Assembly (NCBI GenBank): GCA_030150595.1
Contig: JASLFQ010000043.1
Location: 1 to 9,888 of the forward strand
Length of the DNA: 9,888 bases
Direction of reading: 5' to 3'
Origin: Aquirhabdus sp.
GTDB taxonomy: Bacteria; Pseudomonadota; Gammaproteobacteria; Pseudomonadales; Moraxellaceae
The notes under the pieces are model-generated. The model was not told the DNA's origin, did no database searches, and saw only the letters and a list, made by a program, of their open reading frames with translations. Positions 1-6,025 of this stretch are shown here, in pieces. Every line of letters begins with the position of its first letter. Within the stretch, counting starts at the first letter, position 1. The position numbers and the translations under genes were made by a program.

Positions 1-76
1 CTGGTGAACCTGTATCGTTTTCTGCACGTGCAAATTTTGCGATAATATCCGCGCGATCAGTATTTGTTAACGCCAT
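1..76 (-). CDS. rpsO: 30S ribosomal protein S15, N-terminal part (runs off the left edge)
   Basis: Only the first 25 codons are present, read leftward from an ATG at 76-74. The residues begin MALTNTDRADIIAKF and continue ARAENDTGSP, which is the conserved start of bacterial S15, including the N-D-T-G-S motif near residue 20-24. S15 binds 16S rRNA early in assembly of the 30S platform. A clear Shine-Dalgarno GGAGAAG (81-87 on the plus strand) sits just upstream of the ATG. The variant is closer to the Acinetobacter form than to the E. coli form (MSLSTEATAKIV), from memory of those sequences. The gene is truncated only by the window edge; I see no disruption. In many bacteria rpsO lies next to pnp, but that neighbour would be outside the window. 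Confidence 0.93.
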   Translation of the reverse strand, partial: MALTNTDRADIIAKFARAENDTGSP

Positions 77-80
77 GTTT

Positions 81-87
81 CTTCTCC
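81..87 (-). promoter_or_regulatory. Ribosome binding site of rpsO
   Basis: The minus strand reads GGAGAAG here, four bases before the ATG. It supports this ATG as the rpsO start. Confidence 0.75.
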
Positions 88-89
88 GA

Positions 90-135
90 GATGCATAAAA
101 AATAGAGTGCTTAAAAAAAGCTTCTGCCGTGCATC
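90..135 (-). promoter_or_regulatory. Inverted repeat in the rpsO leader
   Basis: GATGCA (90-95) and TGCATC (130-135) are perfect complements and would close a stem ending two bases from the rpsO Shine-Dalgarno sequence. A smaller 4-bp stem, GCTT (109-112) with AAGC (118-121), lies inside. The position suits an S15-binding or translation-control structure. The outer stem is only 6 bp with a long loop, so chance pairing is possible. Confidence 0.3.
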
Positions 136-152
136 ACTACAGCAGGTGGCGG

Positions 153-181
153 ATTATAGCGAAATGATTAAAGAATTACTA
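153..181 (-). promoter_or_regulatory. Candidate sigma-70 promoter of rpsO
   Basis: On the minus strand a perfect TATAAT lies at 158-153, with TAGTAA at the -35 position (181-176) and a 17-base spacer. The -10 box matches consensus fully; the -35 matches only 3 of 6 positions. Transcription would start near 147 and give a 5' leader of about 70 bases before the rpsO ATG, long enough for the S15 autoregulatory leader structure known in other bacteria. The call rests on box matching only. Confidence 0.5.
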
Positions 182-196
182 GCGACATAGCGATTA

Positions 197-213
197 GTGC
201 AGACAATCTGCAC
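197..213. other. Perfect 7-bp hairpin downstream of czcD
   Basis: GTGCAGA (197-203) and TCTGCAC (207-213) form a perfect inverted repeat with a 3-base loop, eight bases beyond the czcD stop codon. Its place fits a 3' end hairpin of the czcD transcript. There is no T-tract after it on the minus strand, so it is not a standard intrinsic terminator. It also lies just upstream of the rpsO -35 region, so an operator role is possible. Confidence 0.45.
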
Positions 214-221
214 GACTCACA

Positions 222-1187
222 TCAATGATGATGCGAATGACTAGTAGAGCCTGTATGCGAATACTCATGCGCCGACTCTTCAGCCTCTTGATAATGTTCC
301 ACTTCTGGACGACTCATCGCACAGCGATGCTCTTCGCACTGAATTGCCACATGGTAAATCGCAAAGCGTTCCGCAAGCAAATCCATCGCATCTTCCAGCA
401 CGTCTTGCATCGGACGCTCTGGACAAACCAAATGCGCTGTGAGCGACACTTTATTGACGGTTAACGACCACACATGAAGATCATGAATACTCTCTACACC
501 ATTGATTTGAACTAAAGCCTCGCGAATTTGTTTAATCTGCAAACCTTCAGGAACACCTTCAAGCAGAATATGAACGCTTTGCTTTAGAAGTCGCCAAGTC
601 CGCGGCAAAACCCATAAGCCAATTCCGATTGCAACAATAGAATCCACCCACCACCAATGGGTCAGATAGATCACCAGCGCACCGACAATCACCCCAGCCG
701 AACCAATCATATCCGCTAGAACTTCTAAATATGCAGCCTTCATATTCAAGCTATCATGCTCTCCTGTAATGATTTTCATACACAGAACATTAATCATCAG
801 CCCAAAAATCGCAATCACCAGCATGCCTGTCGAATGCAACTCGGGCGGATTAAAAATGCGCAAATAGGCTTCGTATAAAATATAAATCGCCACTGCAAAC
901 AACAGTAGCGCATTAAAGATCACGGCAAGAATTTCAAAACGATAATAGCCATACGTTCGCTGCTCATCCGCAGGTCGTCGTCCCATGCGAATCGCCATGA
1001 TCGCAATGGCAATTGCCGCAGCGTCTGTCGACACATGAGCAGCATCTGACAATAGCGCCAGACTATGAGCCCACAAGCCACCGAGCACCTCTGCAACCAA
1101 AAACAAACACGTCAACGAGAGTACAATCCAAAGTCGACCTTCGTTCTGGGTTTCCAGCGCATGATGGTGATCGTGCGAATCGCTCAT
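222..1187 (-). CDS. czcD: CzcD-type cation diffusion facilitator (Zn/Co/Cd exporter)
   Basis: This 321-residue inner-membrane protein belongs to the cation diffusion facilitator family, which exports divalent metals such as Zn2+ in exchange for protons. It has about six membrane segments between residues 18 and 195, then a cytoplasmic C-terminal domain (about 205-285). Metal-site residues are visible: D48, H51 and D55 in TM2 (SDAAHVSTDAA), and E155 and D159 in TM5 (YLEVLAD). Glutamate at the first TM5 position, where ZitB-like members have histidine, is also seen in Cupriavidus CzcD as I recall it. The segment LWVLPRTW followed by LLKQS and LLEGVP (191-214) is typical of the CzcD group. Both ends are His-rich (SHDHHH at 4-9; SHSHHH at 316-321), likely metal-binding tails. 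The ATG at 1187 has only a weak upstream GAG. The gene is divergent from a two-component system. The exact metal cannot be read from the sequence. Confidence 0.88.
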   Translation of the reverse strand: MSDSHDHHHALETQNEGRLWIVLSLTCLFLVAEVLGGLWAHSLALLSDAAHVSTDAAAIAIAIMAIRMGRRPADEQRTYGYYRFEILAVIFNALLLFAVAIYILYEAYLRIFNPPELHSTGMLVIAIFGLMINVLCMKIITGEHDSLNMKAAYLEVLADMIGSAGVIVGALVIYLTHWWWVDSIVAIGIGLWVLPRTWRLLKQSVHILLEGVPEGLQIKQIREALVQINGVESIHDLHVWSLTVNKVSLTAHLVCPERPMQDVLEDAMDLLAERFAIYHVAIQCEEHRCAMSRPEVEHYQEAEESAHEYSHTGSTSHSHHH

Positions 1188-1313
1188 AACTTACTCACAT
1201 AAAAATACTAAAATCAAAACTGGTATCTGTGTTAAGCGAACTCAAAACAATAAATTAGCAACAATATTCAAAGTATACTAATAAGCAGAATCATTTATTG
1301 TAATTCAGTACTG

Positions 1314-1327
1314 CCTTCAATCGAAGG
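1314..1327. other. Inverted repeat upstream of the response regulator
   Basis: CCTTC (1314-1318) and GAAGG (1323-1327) are perfect complements around a 4-base loop. The right arm is also the purine-rich, Shine-Dalgarno-like sequence in front of a short ATG ORF at 1331, so folding in RNA would hide that site. It could equally be an operator. The rest of the 186-base divergent region (1188-1373) is AT-rich and includes a -10-like TATACT at 1274-1279 with no good -35. Confidence 0.35.
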
Positions 1328-1330
1328 AAA

Positions 1331-1369
1331 ATGAATACACTAGAAATATTAGTCAAATCATTTGGATAA
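1331..1369 (+). CDS. Possible 12-codon leader ORF before the response regulator
   Basis: An ATG at 1331 follows GAAGGA (1323-1328) and opens a 12-codon frame reading MNTLEILVKSFG, ending in TAA at 1367-1369. The stop lies 4 bases before the response regulator ATG at 1374, and its last Gly codon (GGA, 1364-1366) doubles as that gene's only Shine-Dalgarno-like sequence. The geometry fits a translationally coupled leader peptide. Against this, such a short frame can occur by chance, the gap between GGA and ATG is short (2 bases), and no product of this kind is known to me. Confidence 0.2.
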   Translation: MNTLEILVKSFG

Positions 1370-1373
1370 TCTT

Positions 1374-2060
1374 ATGAGAATTTTACTCGTCGAAGATGAC
1401 GGCATGATTGCCGATGCCTTAAAGGTTGCATTGCGAGATGCCAGCTATGCGGTAGATCATGTCGCCGATGGGAATCTGGCTCACGCAGCACTTCGCACGG
1501 AAGAATATCAAATGATTTTGCTTGATTTAGGATTGCCTCACCAGGATGGCTTTACCGTTCTCAAAAACTGGCGTGAGCAAGGCGGAGAAACACCGATTAT
1601 TATTATTACCGCGCGAGACGATGTGCAGTCCCGTGTGCAAGGTTTAGATTTAGGGGCCGATGACTTTTTAGTTAAGCCATTTGAAGCATCAGAGCTATTA
1701 GCGCGGATTCGCGCCGTCAGTCGACGAAAACAAGGATCAGCTCAGCCCATCTTAACCAATGGTAAAATCACATTAAATCCTGCCAGCCATGAAGCCACAT
1801 TTATTGATTCAATGCTCAAGGACACCACACCAAAAAGCGCGCGCCTATCCGCACGTGAATATGCACTTTTACATGCTTTACTGCTACGCAAAGGAACCAT
1901 TCTTTCGCGCAGCGAACTTGAAACAACGGTCTATGGCTGGGGCGAAGAAGTTGAAAGTAATGCCATTGAGTTTCTTATTCATAGTGTCAGGAAAAAGCTT
2001 GGACAAAAGGTGATCACCAATGTGCGTGGTGTTGGCTGGATGGTGGAGAAACAAGCGTGA
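1374..2060 (+). CDS. OmpR/PhoB-type response regulator, PmrA/QseB-like
   Basis: This 228-residue DNA-binding response regulator is the partner of the kinase that follows. The receiver domain (residues 1-115) has every key residue: acidic pair D8-D9, phosphoacceptor D51 (LLDLGLP), switch T79 and K101 (LVKPF). A winged helix (about 155-224) follows, with SAREYALL and SNAIEFLIHSVRKKLG, then NVRGVGWMV. The motif SNAIE followed by the recognition helix and RKKLG is typical of the PmrA/QseB/TctD branch. The region between the domains (about 142-158) looks around ten residues longer than in E. coli QseB. I chose the ATG at 1374, giving the usual MRILLVEDD start with GGA seven bases upstream; an in-frame TTG at 1362 lacks a ribosome site. 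The last four bases overlap the kinase gene. Whether it should be called PmrA or QseB needs a phylogeny. Confidence 0.9.
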   Translation: MRILLVEDDGMIADALKVALRDASYAVDHVADGNLAHAALRTEEYQMILLDLGLPHQDGFTVLKNWREQGGETPIIIITARDDVQSRVQGLDLGADDFLVKPFEASELLARIRAVSRRKQGSAQPILTNGKITLNPASHEATFIDSMLKDTTPKSARLSAREYALLHALLLRKGTILSRSELETTVYGWGEEVESNAIEFLIHSVRKKLGQKVITNVRGVGWMVEKQA

Positions 2061-3511
2061 ATCTATCACGAGCGTCCAACACTGAAAAGAACACGAATCC
2101 TGTGGTAAATATCGACCATGAGCACTTCAAACAATATCGCTCCCTACGCAACTATTTCATTATTTGTTTTTCTGGATTAATTGTATTCATTGGCTCATTA
2201 GCGGCCTTCGGCGTGTATCATTCAACACGCAAAGAAGCGCTCGCCCTACAAGATCATAATTTAGAATTAACGGCACAAGTCATATCAGAAAATCGCTACA
2301 ACATTGTGCCAAGCTATACTGATGGACCAAAAATCGAACAGCCCGATCACATTCCTCTTGATCCAAACCAACAAGAATCTCTCATCAAAACAGAACAAGC
2401 CACTGAACTTCAAGAGGCTCAGATTGTCATTCAGCCCGTTTCATTTACCCCGAACAAAACCGAGTTACATTGGCTACAAACACCACCATCAATCAAAAAT
2501 GGACTATCTACAATAGAAAGTCACGGCGAAGAATGGCGTGTCCTCGTCAGTAGTACATCAACAGGCCAACGATTTGTCGTCGGACAACGGACTGAAGTCC
2601 GCAATGAATTAGCCGAAGATACGAGCTTACGTATGCTCATTCCATTAGTCATTTTATTACCGATGTTGATATTGGTTATTACACTTGTCATTCGCCAAGC
2701 ATTCAAACCGATTGCTCAATTGGCACGCCATATTGATCAACAAAAAGACGGTGTGCCGCTACCATTAAATGACCAAAAAATTCCACGAGAAATTTTACCG
2801 TTTGTGAACTCAATTAATCAGTTATTAACCCGCTTATCGAATAGCATGGCGCAACAACGTCGTTTCATTGCTGATGCCGCGCACGAATTAAGAACGCCAA
2901 TTACCGCAATGATGCTACAAGCAGAAAACCTACAACACACAACGCTATCAGCAGAAGGTACCGAGCGTGTCAGCCAACTTAGACTCGGTTTGAGTCGCTC
3001 ACAAAACTTACTTGAACAATTACTAAGCTTAGCCAGACAGCAAAGTGGGATGATTGGTGCAATCGAACGAATCTCTCTACTTGTCGCGCTCAAAGAAGTA
3101 CTGGTCGACTTTCTTCCCCTTGCGACGCAAAAGGAGATTGATTTAGGCGTCATTCACCAAGAAGAAATTTGGGTGCATGCGGCGGCACAAGATATGCAAA
3201 CCTTGTTGAGAAATGCAATCAGTAACGCTATCCGCTACACACCCATCAGCGGGCGGGTGGATATTCGGATGTATGCCTCTGAACAATTCGCCATCATTGA
3301 CATTACAGACAGTGGCGCGGGCATGCCTGAAGCCGAGCTGACACGCGTATTTGATCCATTTTATCGCGTACTGGGTCAAGCAGAAACTGGCAGCGGCTTA
3401 GGTTTAACCATTATCCAAGAGATTGCAGAGCGCTATCATGCCCGAGTGACTCTACGCAATCTAGAGCACCATGGCGGATTTTGTTTTGAGTTTCGAATGC
3501 TTAAGGGCTAA
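2057..3511 (+). CDS. Membrane sensor histidine kinase, PmrB/QseC-like
   Basis: This 484-residue inner-membrane kinase probably phosphorylates the regulator encoded just upstream. It has a cytoplasmic N-tail of about 30 residues, TM1 (33-54), a periplasmic region of about 135 residues, TM2 (192-213), a HAMP-like linker (214-265), the H-box with phosphoacceptor H276 (ADAAHELRTP), the N-box (N386, N390; LLRNAISNAIRY), the G1 box DITDSGAGM (D418), the F-box FDPFYR, and the G2 box GSGLGL (445-450). All catalytic boxes look intact. The stretch before TM2 (GQRTEVRNELAED) resembles the conserved juxtamembrane part of QseC/PmrB kinases. Two ExxE patterns lie in the periplasmic part (E117/E120 and E184/E187). 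The start is a GTG at 2057 whose bases overlap the upstream TGA (GTGA), with GGAG eight bases before it, so translation is probably coupled. The stimulus is unknown. Confidence 0.9.
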   Translation: MNLSRASNTEKNTNPVVNIDHEHFKQYRSLRNYFIICFSGLIVFIGSLAAFGVYHSTRKEALALQDHNLELTAQVISENRYNIVPSYTDGPKIEQPDHIPLDPNQQESLIKTEQATELQEAQIVIQPVSFTPNKTELHWLQTPPSIKNGLSTIESHGEEWRVLVSSTSTGQRFVVGQRTEVRNELAEDTSLRMLIPLVILLPMLILVITLVIRQAFKPIAQLARHIDQQKDGVPLPLNDQKIPREILPFVNSINQLLTRLSNSMAQQRRFIADAAHELRTPITAMMLQAENLQHTTLSAEGTERVSQLRLGLSRSQNLLEQLLSLARQQSGMIGAIERISLLVALKEVLVDFLPLATQKEIDLGVIHQEEIWVHAAAQDMQTLLRNAISNAIRYTPISGRVDIRMYASEQFAIIDITDSGAGMPEAELTRVFDPFYRVLGQAETGSGLGLTIIQEIAERYHARVTLRNLEHHGGFCFEFRMLKG

Positions 3512-3541
3512 ACGCATTCTTCGAAATAGCAATATATGCTT

Positions 3542-3570
3542 TTGCTAAGTCTCGCGTGCTAATGTAAAAA
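3542..3570 (+). promoter_or_regulatory. Candidate promoter of the lipid A modification operon
   Basis: TTGCTA (3542-3547) and TAAAAA (3565-3570) lie 17 bases apart, each matching 4 of 6 consensus positions. They stand upstream of the deacetylase gene in the 195-base gap after the kinase. A second possible -35, TTGACC at 3662-3667, has no good -10 (TGCAGT at the right distance). No paired TTAA-type PmrA boxes are evident. Read-through from the kinase is also possible because there is no clear terminator between them. Confidence 0.28.
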
Positions 3571-3578
3571 TCGATTTT
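3567..3578. promoter_or_regulatory. 12-bp palindrome, possible operator
   Basis: AAAATCGATTTT is a perfect palindrome that overlaps the end of the candidate -10 box. Its position at a likely transcription start would suit a regulator site. AT-rich palindromes of this length arise often by chance, so the call is weak. Confidence 0.25.
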
Positions 3579-3706
3579 AGTGGGTCATTTTTTTGGAAAA
3601 TCATCAATTTTTATGCTTTCTCGTTAAATCCAAAAAAGTTCTCAAAAATATTGTGTTACAGTTGACCTCAATTTGAACTTTATTTGCAGTGATCGCCCAA
3701 CAACCT

Positions 3707-4564
3707 ATGTCGACCGTTTTCTTTTGTGCGGATGATTACGCACTGAATAGACCTATTAGTCAGGCAATTCTGCAACTGATCGAAGACGGTCGTTTGCAAG
3801 CCACATCGTGCATGACGCAATCTTCATTTTGGGATGCGCATGGAGAGAAATTACGCGAAGTTCGAAGCGCTCATCCATATACCCAAATCGGTCTACACTT
3901 TAATCTGACGCATGATTTTGCTGATGAAATGCTAACTATGGCATTAGGAAGATTGATGCTCAACGCATGGTTAAGAGGGTTGTCTAAAGCTGCAATTGAA
4001 AAAACCCTCGCCTATCAATGGCAGCGCTTTATTGATGTGATGGGACGTGCACCTGATTTTATCGACGGTCATCAACATGTGCATCAATTCCCTGTTATTC
4101 GTGATGTATTATTAACATTCTTAACCAATAAGGGCTTTAGCGGCTGGATTCGAAACCTGAGTCATACTGTAGAAACACCAGGTTTCTTCATTAAAAGTAA
4201 AGCATTGTCTTTATTGGGTGCGCGAGCACTGACTTCTGAATGTGAAGAGCTACATTTTAAACAGAATGCGCGTTTTGGCGGCATTTATGATTTTTCCAAC
4301 ATCACCCCTTATCCAGCATTAGTACAACATTGGCTCAGTCGTGCAAACGGCGGTAAATCCACGATCCTTGATCCCAAGGGTGTTCAGAACAGCCTGCTCA
4401 TCATGTGTCATCCCGGAGTAGATAAGTCTGATAGAACCGACACCATCGCATCCGCACGCGTACGCGAATATAACTACCTTGCATCTCATCAGTTTATTCA
4501 AGATTGTGTAAAACGCGATATTACGTTTACACAGTTTGCATCGAAGCGGTCAGGAGAGCTTTAA
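3707..4564 (+). CDS. ChbG/YdjC-family carbohydrate deacetylase, NaxD-like
   Basis: The 285-residue product belongs to the YdjC/ChbG/HpnK family of metal-dependent deacetylases that remove acetyl groups from N-acetylated sugars. Visible family motifs, numbered from the ATG, are ADD (D9, D10) near the N-terminus, GLHFNLT with H64, DGHQHVHQFP with H122, H124 and H126, and the late MCHPG with H235; the acidic pair and His residues are the expected metal and catalytic ligands. There is no signal peptide, so it should act in the cytoplasm. The nearest functional model is NaxD of Francisella and Acinetobacter, which deacetylates a lipid-linked N-acetylhexosamine before transfer to lipid A; the neighbouring GT2, GtrA and GT83 genes support that role. 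I prefer the ATG at 3707, which places ADD where the family has it; a GTG at 3689 would add six residues, and neither has a good ribosome site. Its stop abuts the next ATG. HpnK-type and chitooligosaccharide roles are less likely in this context. Confidence 0.85.
   Translation: MSTVFFCADDYALNRPISQAILQLIEDGRLQATSCMTQSSFWDAHGEKLREVRSAHPYTQIGLHFNLTHDFADEMLTMALGRLMLNAWLRGLSKAAIEKTLAYQWQRFIDVMGRAPDFIDGHQHVHQFPVIRDVLLTFLTNKGFSGWIRNLSHTVETPGFFIKSKALSLLGARALTSECEELHFKQNARFGGIYDFSNITPYPALVQHWLSRANGGKSTILDPKGVQNSLLIMCHPGVDKSDRTDTIASARVREYNYLASHQFIQDCVKRDITFTQFASKRSGEL
4552..4556 (+). promoter_or_regulatory. Ribosome binding site of the GT2 gene
   Basis: AGGAG lies inside the end of the deacetylase gene, eight bases before the ATG at 4565. 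It fixes that start and supports co-translation of the two genes. Confidence 0.75.
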
Positions 4565-5590
4565 ATGTCACGTGAAAATCCTTTTATTTCCTGCGTTATC
4601 CCTGCGTATAACGAAGCTGACAATATTCCACACTTCATCCCTGCACTCGCCAAAAACTTAACGGAACTCGGTGTTCGTTATGAAATTATTGTGGTCGATG
4701 ACGGTAGCAAAGATCATACGCTTGCGGCCCTGCAACCACTGCTAGCACAATATCCACTGAAAGTTTTTGCCCTCTCGCGGAATTTTGGTAAAGAAGCCGC
4801 CATCAGCGCAGGTCTGGATCAAGTCAGTGGCAATGTCACGTTGCTGATTGATGCTGACTTCCAACATCCCATTAGCGCAATTAGCACAATGCTCGACTTA
4901 TGGCGTAGCGGCTATGACATGGTGTATGGCATCCGTGATCGAAAAACAGAAGGTGCAATCAAGCAATTGTTAACGCGTAAATTTTATTGGTTAATGAATA
5001 AAGCGTCTTCTATTGATATTCCTGCTGACGCAGGTGATTTTCGCTTGATGGATCAACGTGTCGTAGAAGCACTCCGTAATTTGCCAGAGCGTACGTTGTA
5101 TATGAAAGGCATGTATGCGTGGGTTGGATTTCGCAGTATTGGTGTTCATTTCACCGAAGCAGAACGTCATGCGGGCGAATCGAACTTTAATTGGAAACGT
5201 TTGACGGGTCTGGCGTTAACAGGGTTAACCGCATTTTCTGATCTGCCGCTGCGAATCTGTGTGTTTTTAGGGGCATTCATCGCCTTTATGGCACTTGCTT
5301 ACGGTATTTTCATCACCTGTGACGCCCTCATTGATGGTACAACACTGCCCGGCTGGACAACACTCGCTGCAGGCATGATGCTTTTAGGTGGCATACAATT
5401 ATTATTTATCGGTGTGCTCGGTGAATATATTGCGCGGATTTACAACGAAACCAAGGGTCGTCCGAAATATATCATTGCGCGTCAATATGATGAGCAAAAC
5501 CCTGCAAAACCACACGAAATGCATATGATTGAATCTCATTCAAACCAGTCTGTACCAAGCGCAGTCAAAGCGACACCGCAAAATGACTAA
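4565..5590 (+). CDS. DPM1/ArnC-like polyprenyl-phosphate glycosyltransferase (GT2)
   Basis: This 341-residue family 2 glycosyltransferase should attach a sugar from a nucleotide donor to undecaprenyl phosphate on the cytoplasmic face of the inner membrane. The GT-A domain (about 7-220) shows CVIPAYNE, VVDDGS with D45-D46, LIDADFQHP (D96, D98) and AGDFRLM (156-162). Two membrane hairpin segments follow (about 228-250 and 265-287), then YIARIYNETKGRPKYI, the usual end of the ArnC/GtrB/DPM1-like group. The last 30 residues are polar and probably disordered. The start abuts the upstream stop codon and the end overlaps the next gene by 8 bp, so it is firmly within one operon. By analogy with Francisella FlmF2 the product may be undecaprenyl-phosphate-GalNAc; the sugar itself is inferred from the adjacent deacetylase and not readable here. 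ArnC (formyl-aminoarabinose) is less likely because arnA and arnB are absent. Confidence 0.9.
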   Translation: MSRENPFISCVIPAYNEADNIPHFIPALAKNLTELGVRYEIIVVDDGSKDHTLAALQPLLAQYPLKVFALSRNFGKEAAISAGLDQVSGNVTLLIDADFQHPISAISTMLDLWRSGYDMVYGIRDRKTEGAIKQLLTRKFYWLMNKASSIDIPADAGDFRLMDQRVVEALRNLPERTLYMKGMYAWVGFRSIGVHFTEAERHAGESNFNWKRLTGLALTGLTAFSDLPLRICVFLGAFIAFMALAYGIFITCDALIDGTTLPGWTTLAAGMMLLGGIQLLFIGVLGEYIARIYNETKGRPKYIIARQYDEQNPAKPHEMHMIESHSNQSVPSAVKATPQND

Positions 5591-5996
5591 GCAGAAGTCC
5601 ATCGTTGAAACCATTGGTCAACTGATGCGCTTCGGGGTGATTGGCGTTTTGGCGGCAATCACGCATTACTGTATTGCGATCACGCTTACCAATAAAGGCA
5701 TGCCTGCAGCGTGGGCAAACTTAGTGGCATTCGTCATTGCGTTTTGGGTCAGTTATTTTGGTCATCGTTACTTTAGTTTTGAGGCAAGTGATGTGTCACA
5801 TCAGCAAACCTTGCCGCGTTTTATTTTGGTCGCCGTACTCGGTTTTATCTTGAATGAATCCCTGTTGCTTTTGATGCTGCATTTCACATCGATTACCATT
5901 GCGCTTGGTCTGCCGTTTATTATTATATTGACTGCGATGTTTACTTTTATTCTGAGCCGTCAGTTTGCATTTGATACCTCCGCTCACCCGAAATAG
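5583..5996 (+). CDS. GtrA-family membrane protein, putative lipid-linked sugar flippase
   Basis: This 137-residue protein has the four membrane segments of the GtrA/DPMS3 family (about 14-34, 42-58, 79-99 and 105-127). Two typical motifs are seen: LMRFGVIGVLAA in TM1 and FVIAFWVSYFGHRYFSF at 50-66. GtrA proteins are thought to help flip undecaprenyl-phosphate sugars to the periplasm in O-antigen glucosylation, and here the gene sits exactly between the enzyme that would make the carrier-linked sugar and the one that would use it. It may therefore replace ArnE/ArnF. I chose the ATG at 5583, which overlaps the GT2 gene by 8 bp and gives a normal family N-terminus; an in-frame TTG at 5529 would add 18 residues lacking family character. 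No clear Shine-Dalgarno is present, so translation likely depends on coupling. Confidence 0.85.
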   Translation: MTKQKSIVETIGQLMRFGVIGVLAAITHYCIAITLTNKGMPAAWANLVAFVIAFWVSYFGHRYFSFEASDVSHQQTLPRFILVAVLGFILNESLLLLMLHFTSITIALGLPFIIILTAMFTFILSRQFAFDTSAHPK

Positions 5997-6025
5997 ATTT
6001 AGTACCAAATAAACTGAGAGAAATC

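Noticed and set aside
225..464. Plus-strand 79-residue frame across the end of czcD
   Set aside because: It lies wholly antisense to a well-supported transporter gene, has no family features, and its Met/Arg-rich start merely mirrors the His codons of the czcD tail.
1362..1373. TTG at 1362 as the response regulator start
   Set aside because: It has no Shine-Dalgarno sequence and adds four residues before the standard MRILLVEDD start; the ATG at 1374 has GGA seven bases upstream.
2818..3379. Minus-strand frames opposite the kinase catalytic region
   Set aside because: They are antisense to intact H, N and G boxes; composition (Ser, Cys, Arg rich) is that of a shadow frame.
3529..3547. Terminator after the kinase gene (AGCAA...TTGCT)
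   Set aside because: The stem is only five AT-rich pairs with a nine-base loop and no following T-tract.
3512..3706. Paired PmrA boxes (TTAA-N5-TTAA type) upstream of the deacetylase gene
   Set aside because: Only a single TTAA is found near 3624; no second half-site at the needed spacing.
5529..5582. TTG at 5529 as the GtrA start
   Set aside because: The added 18 residues are polar, overlap the GT2 coding region deeply and do not look like a GtrA N-terminus; the ATG at 5583 fits the family.
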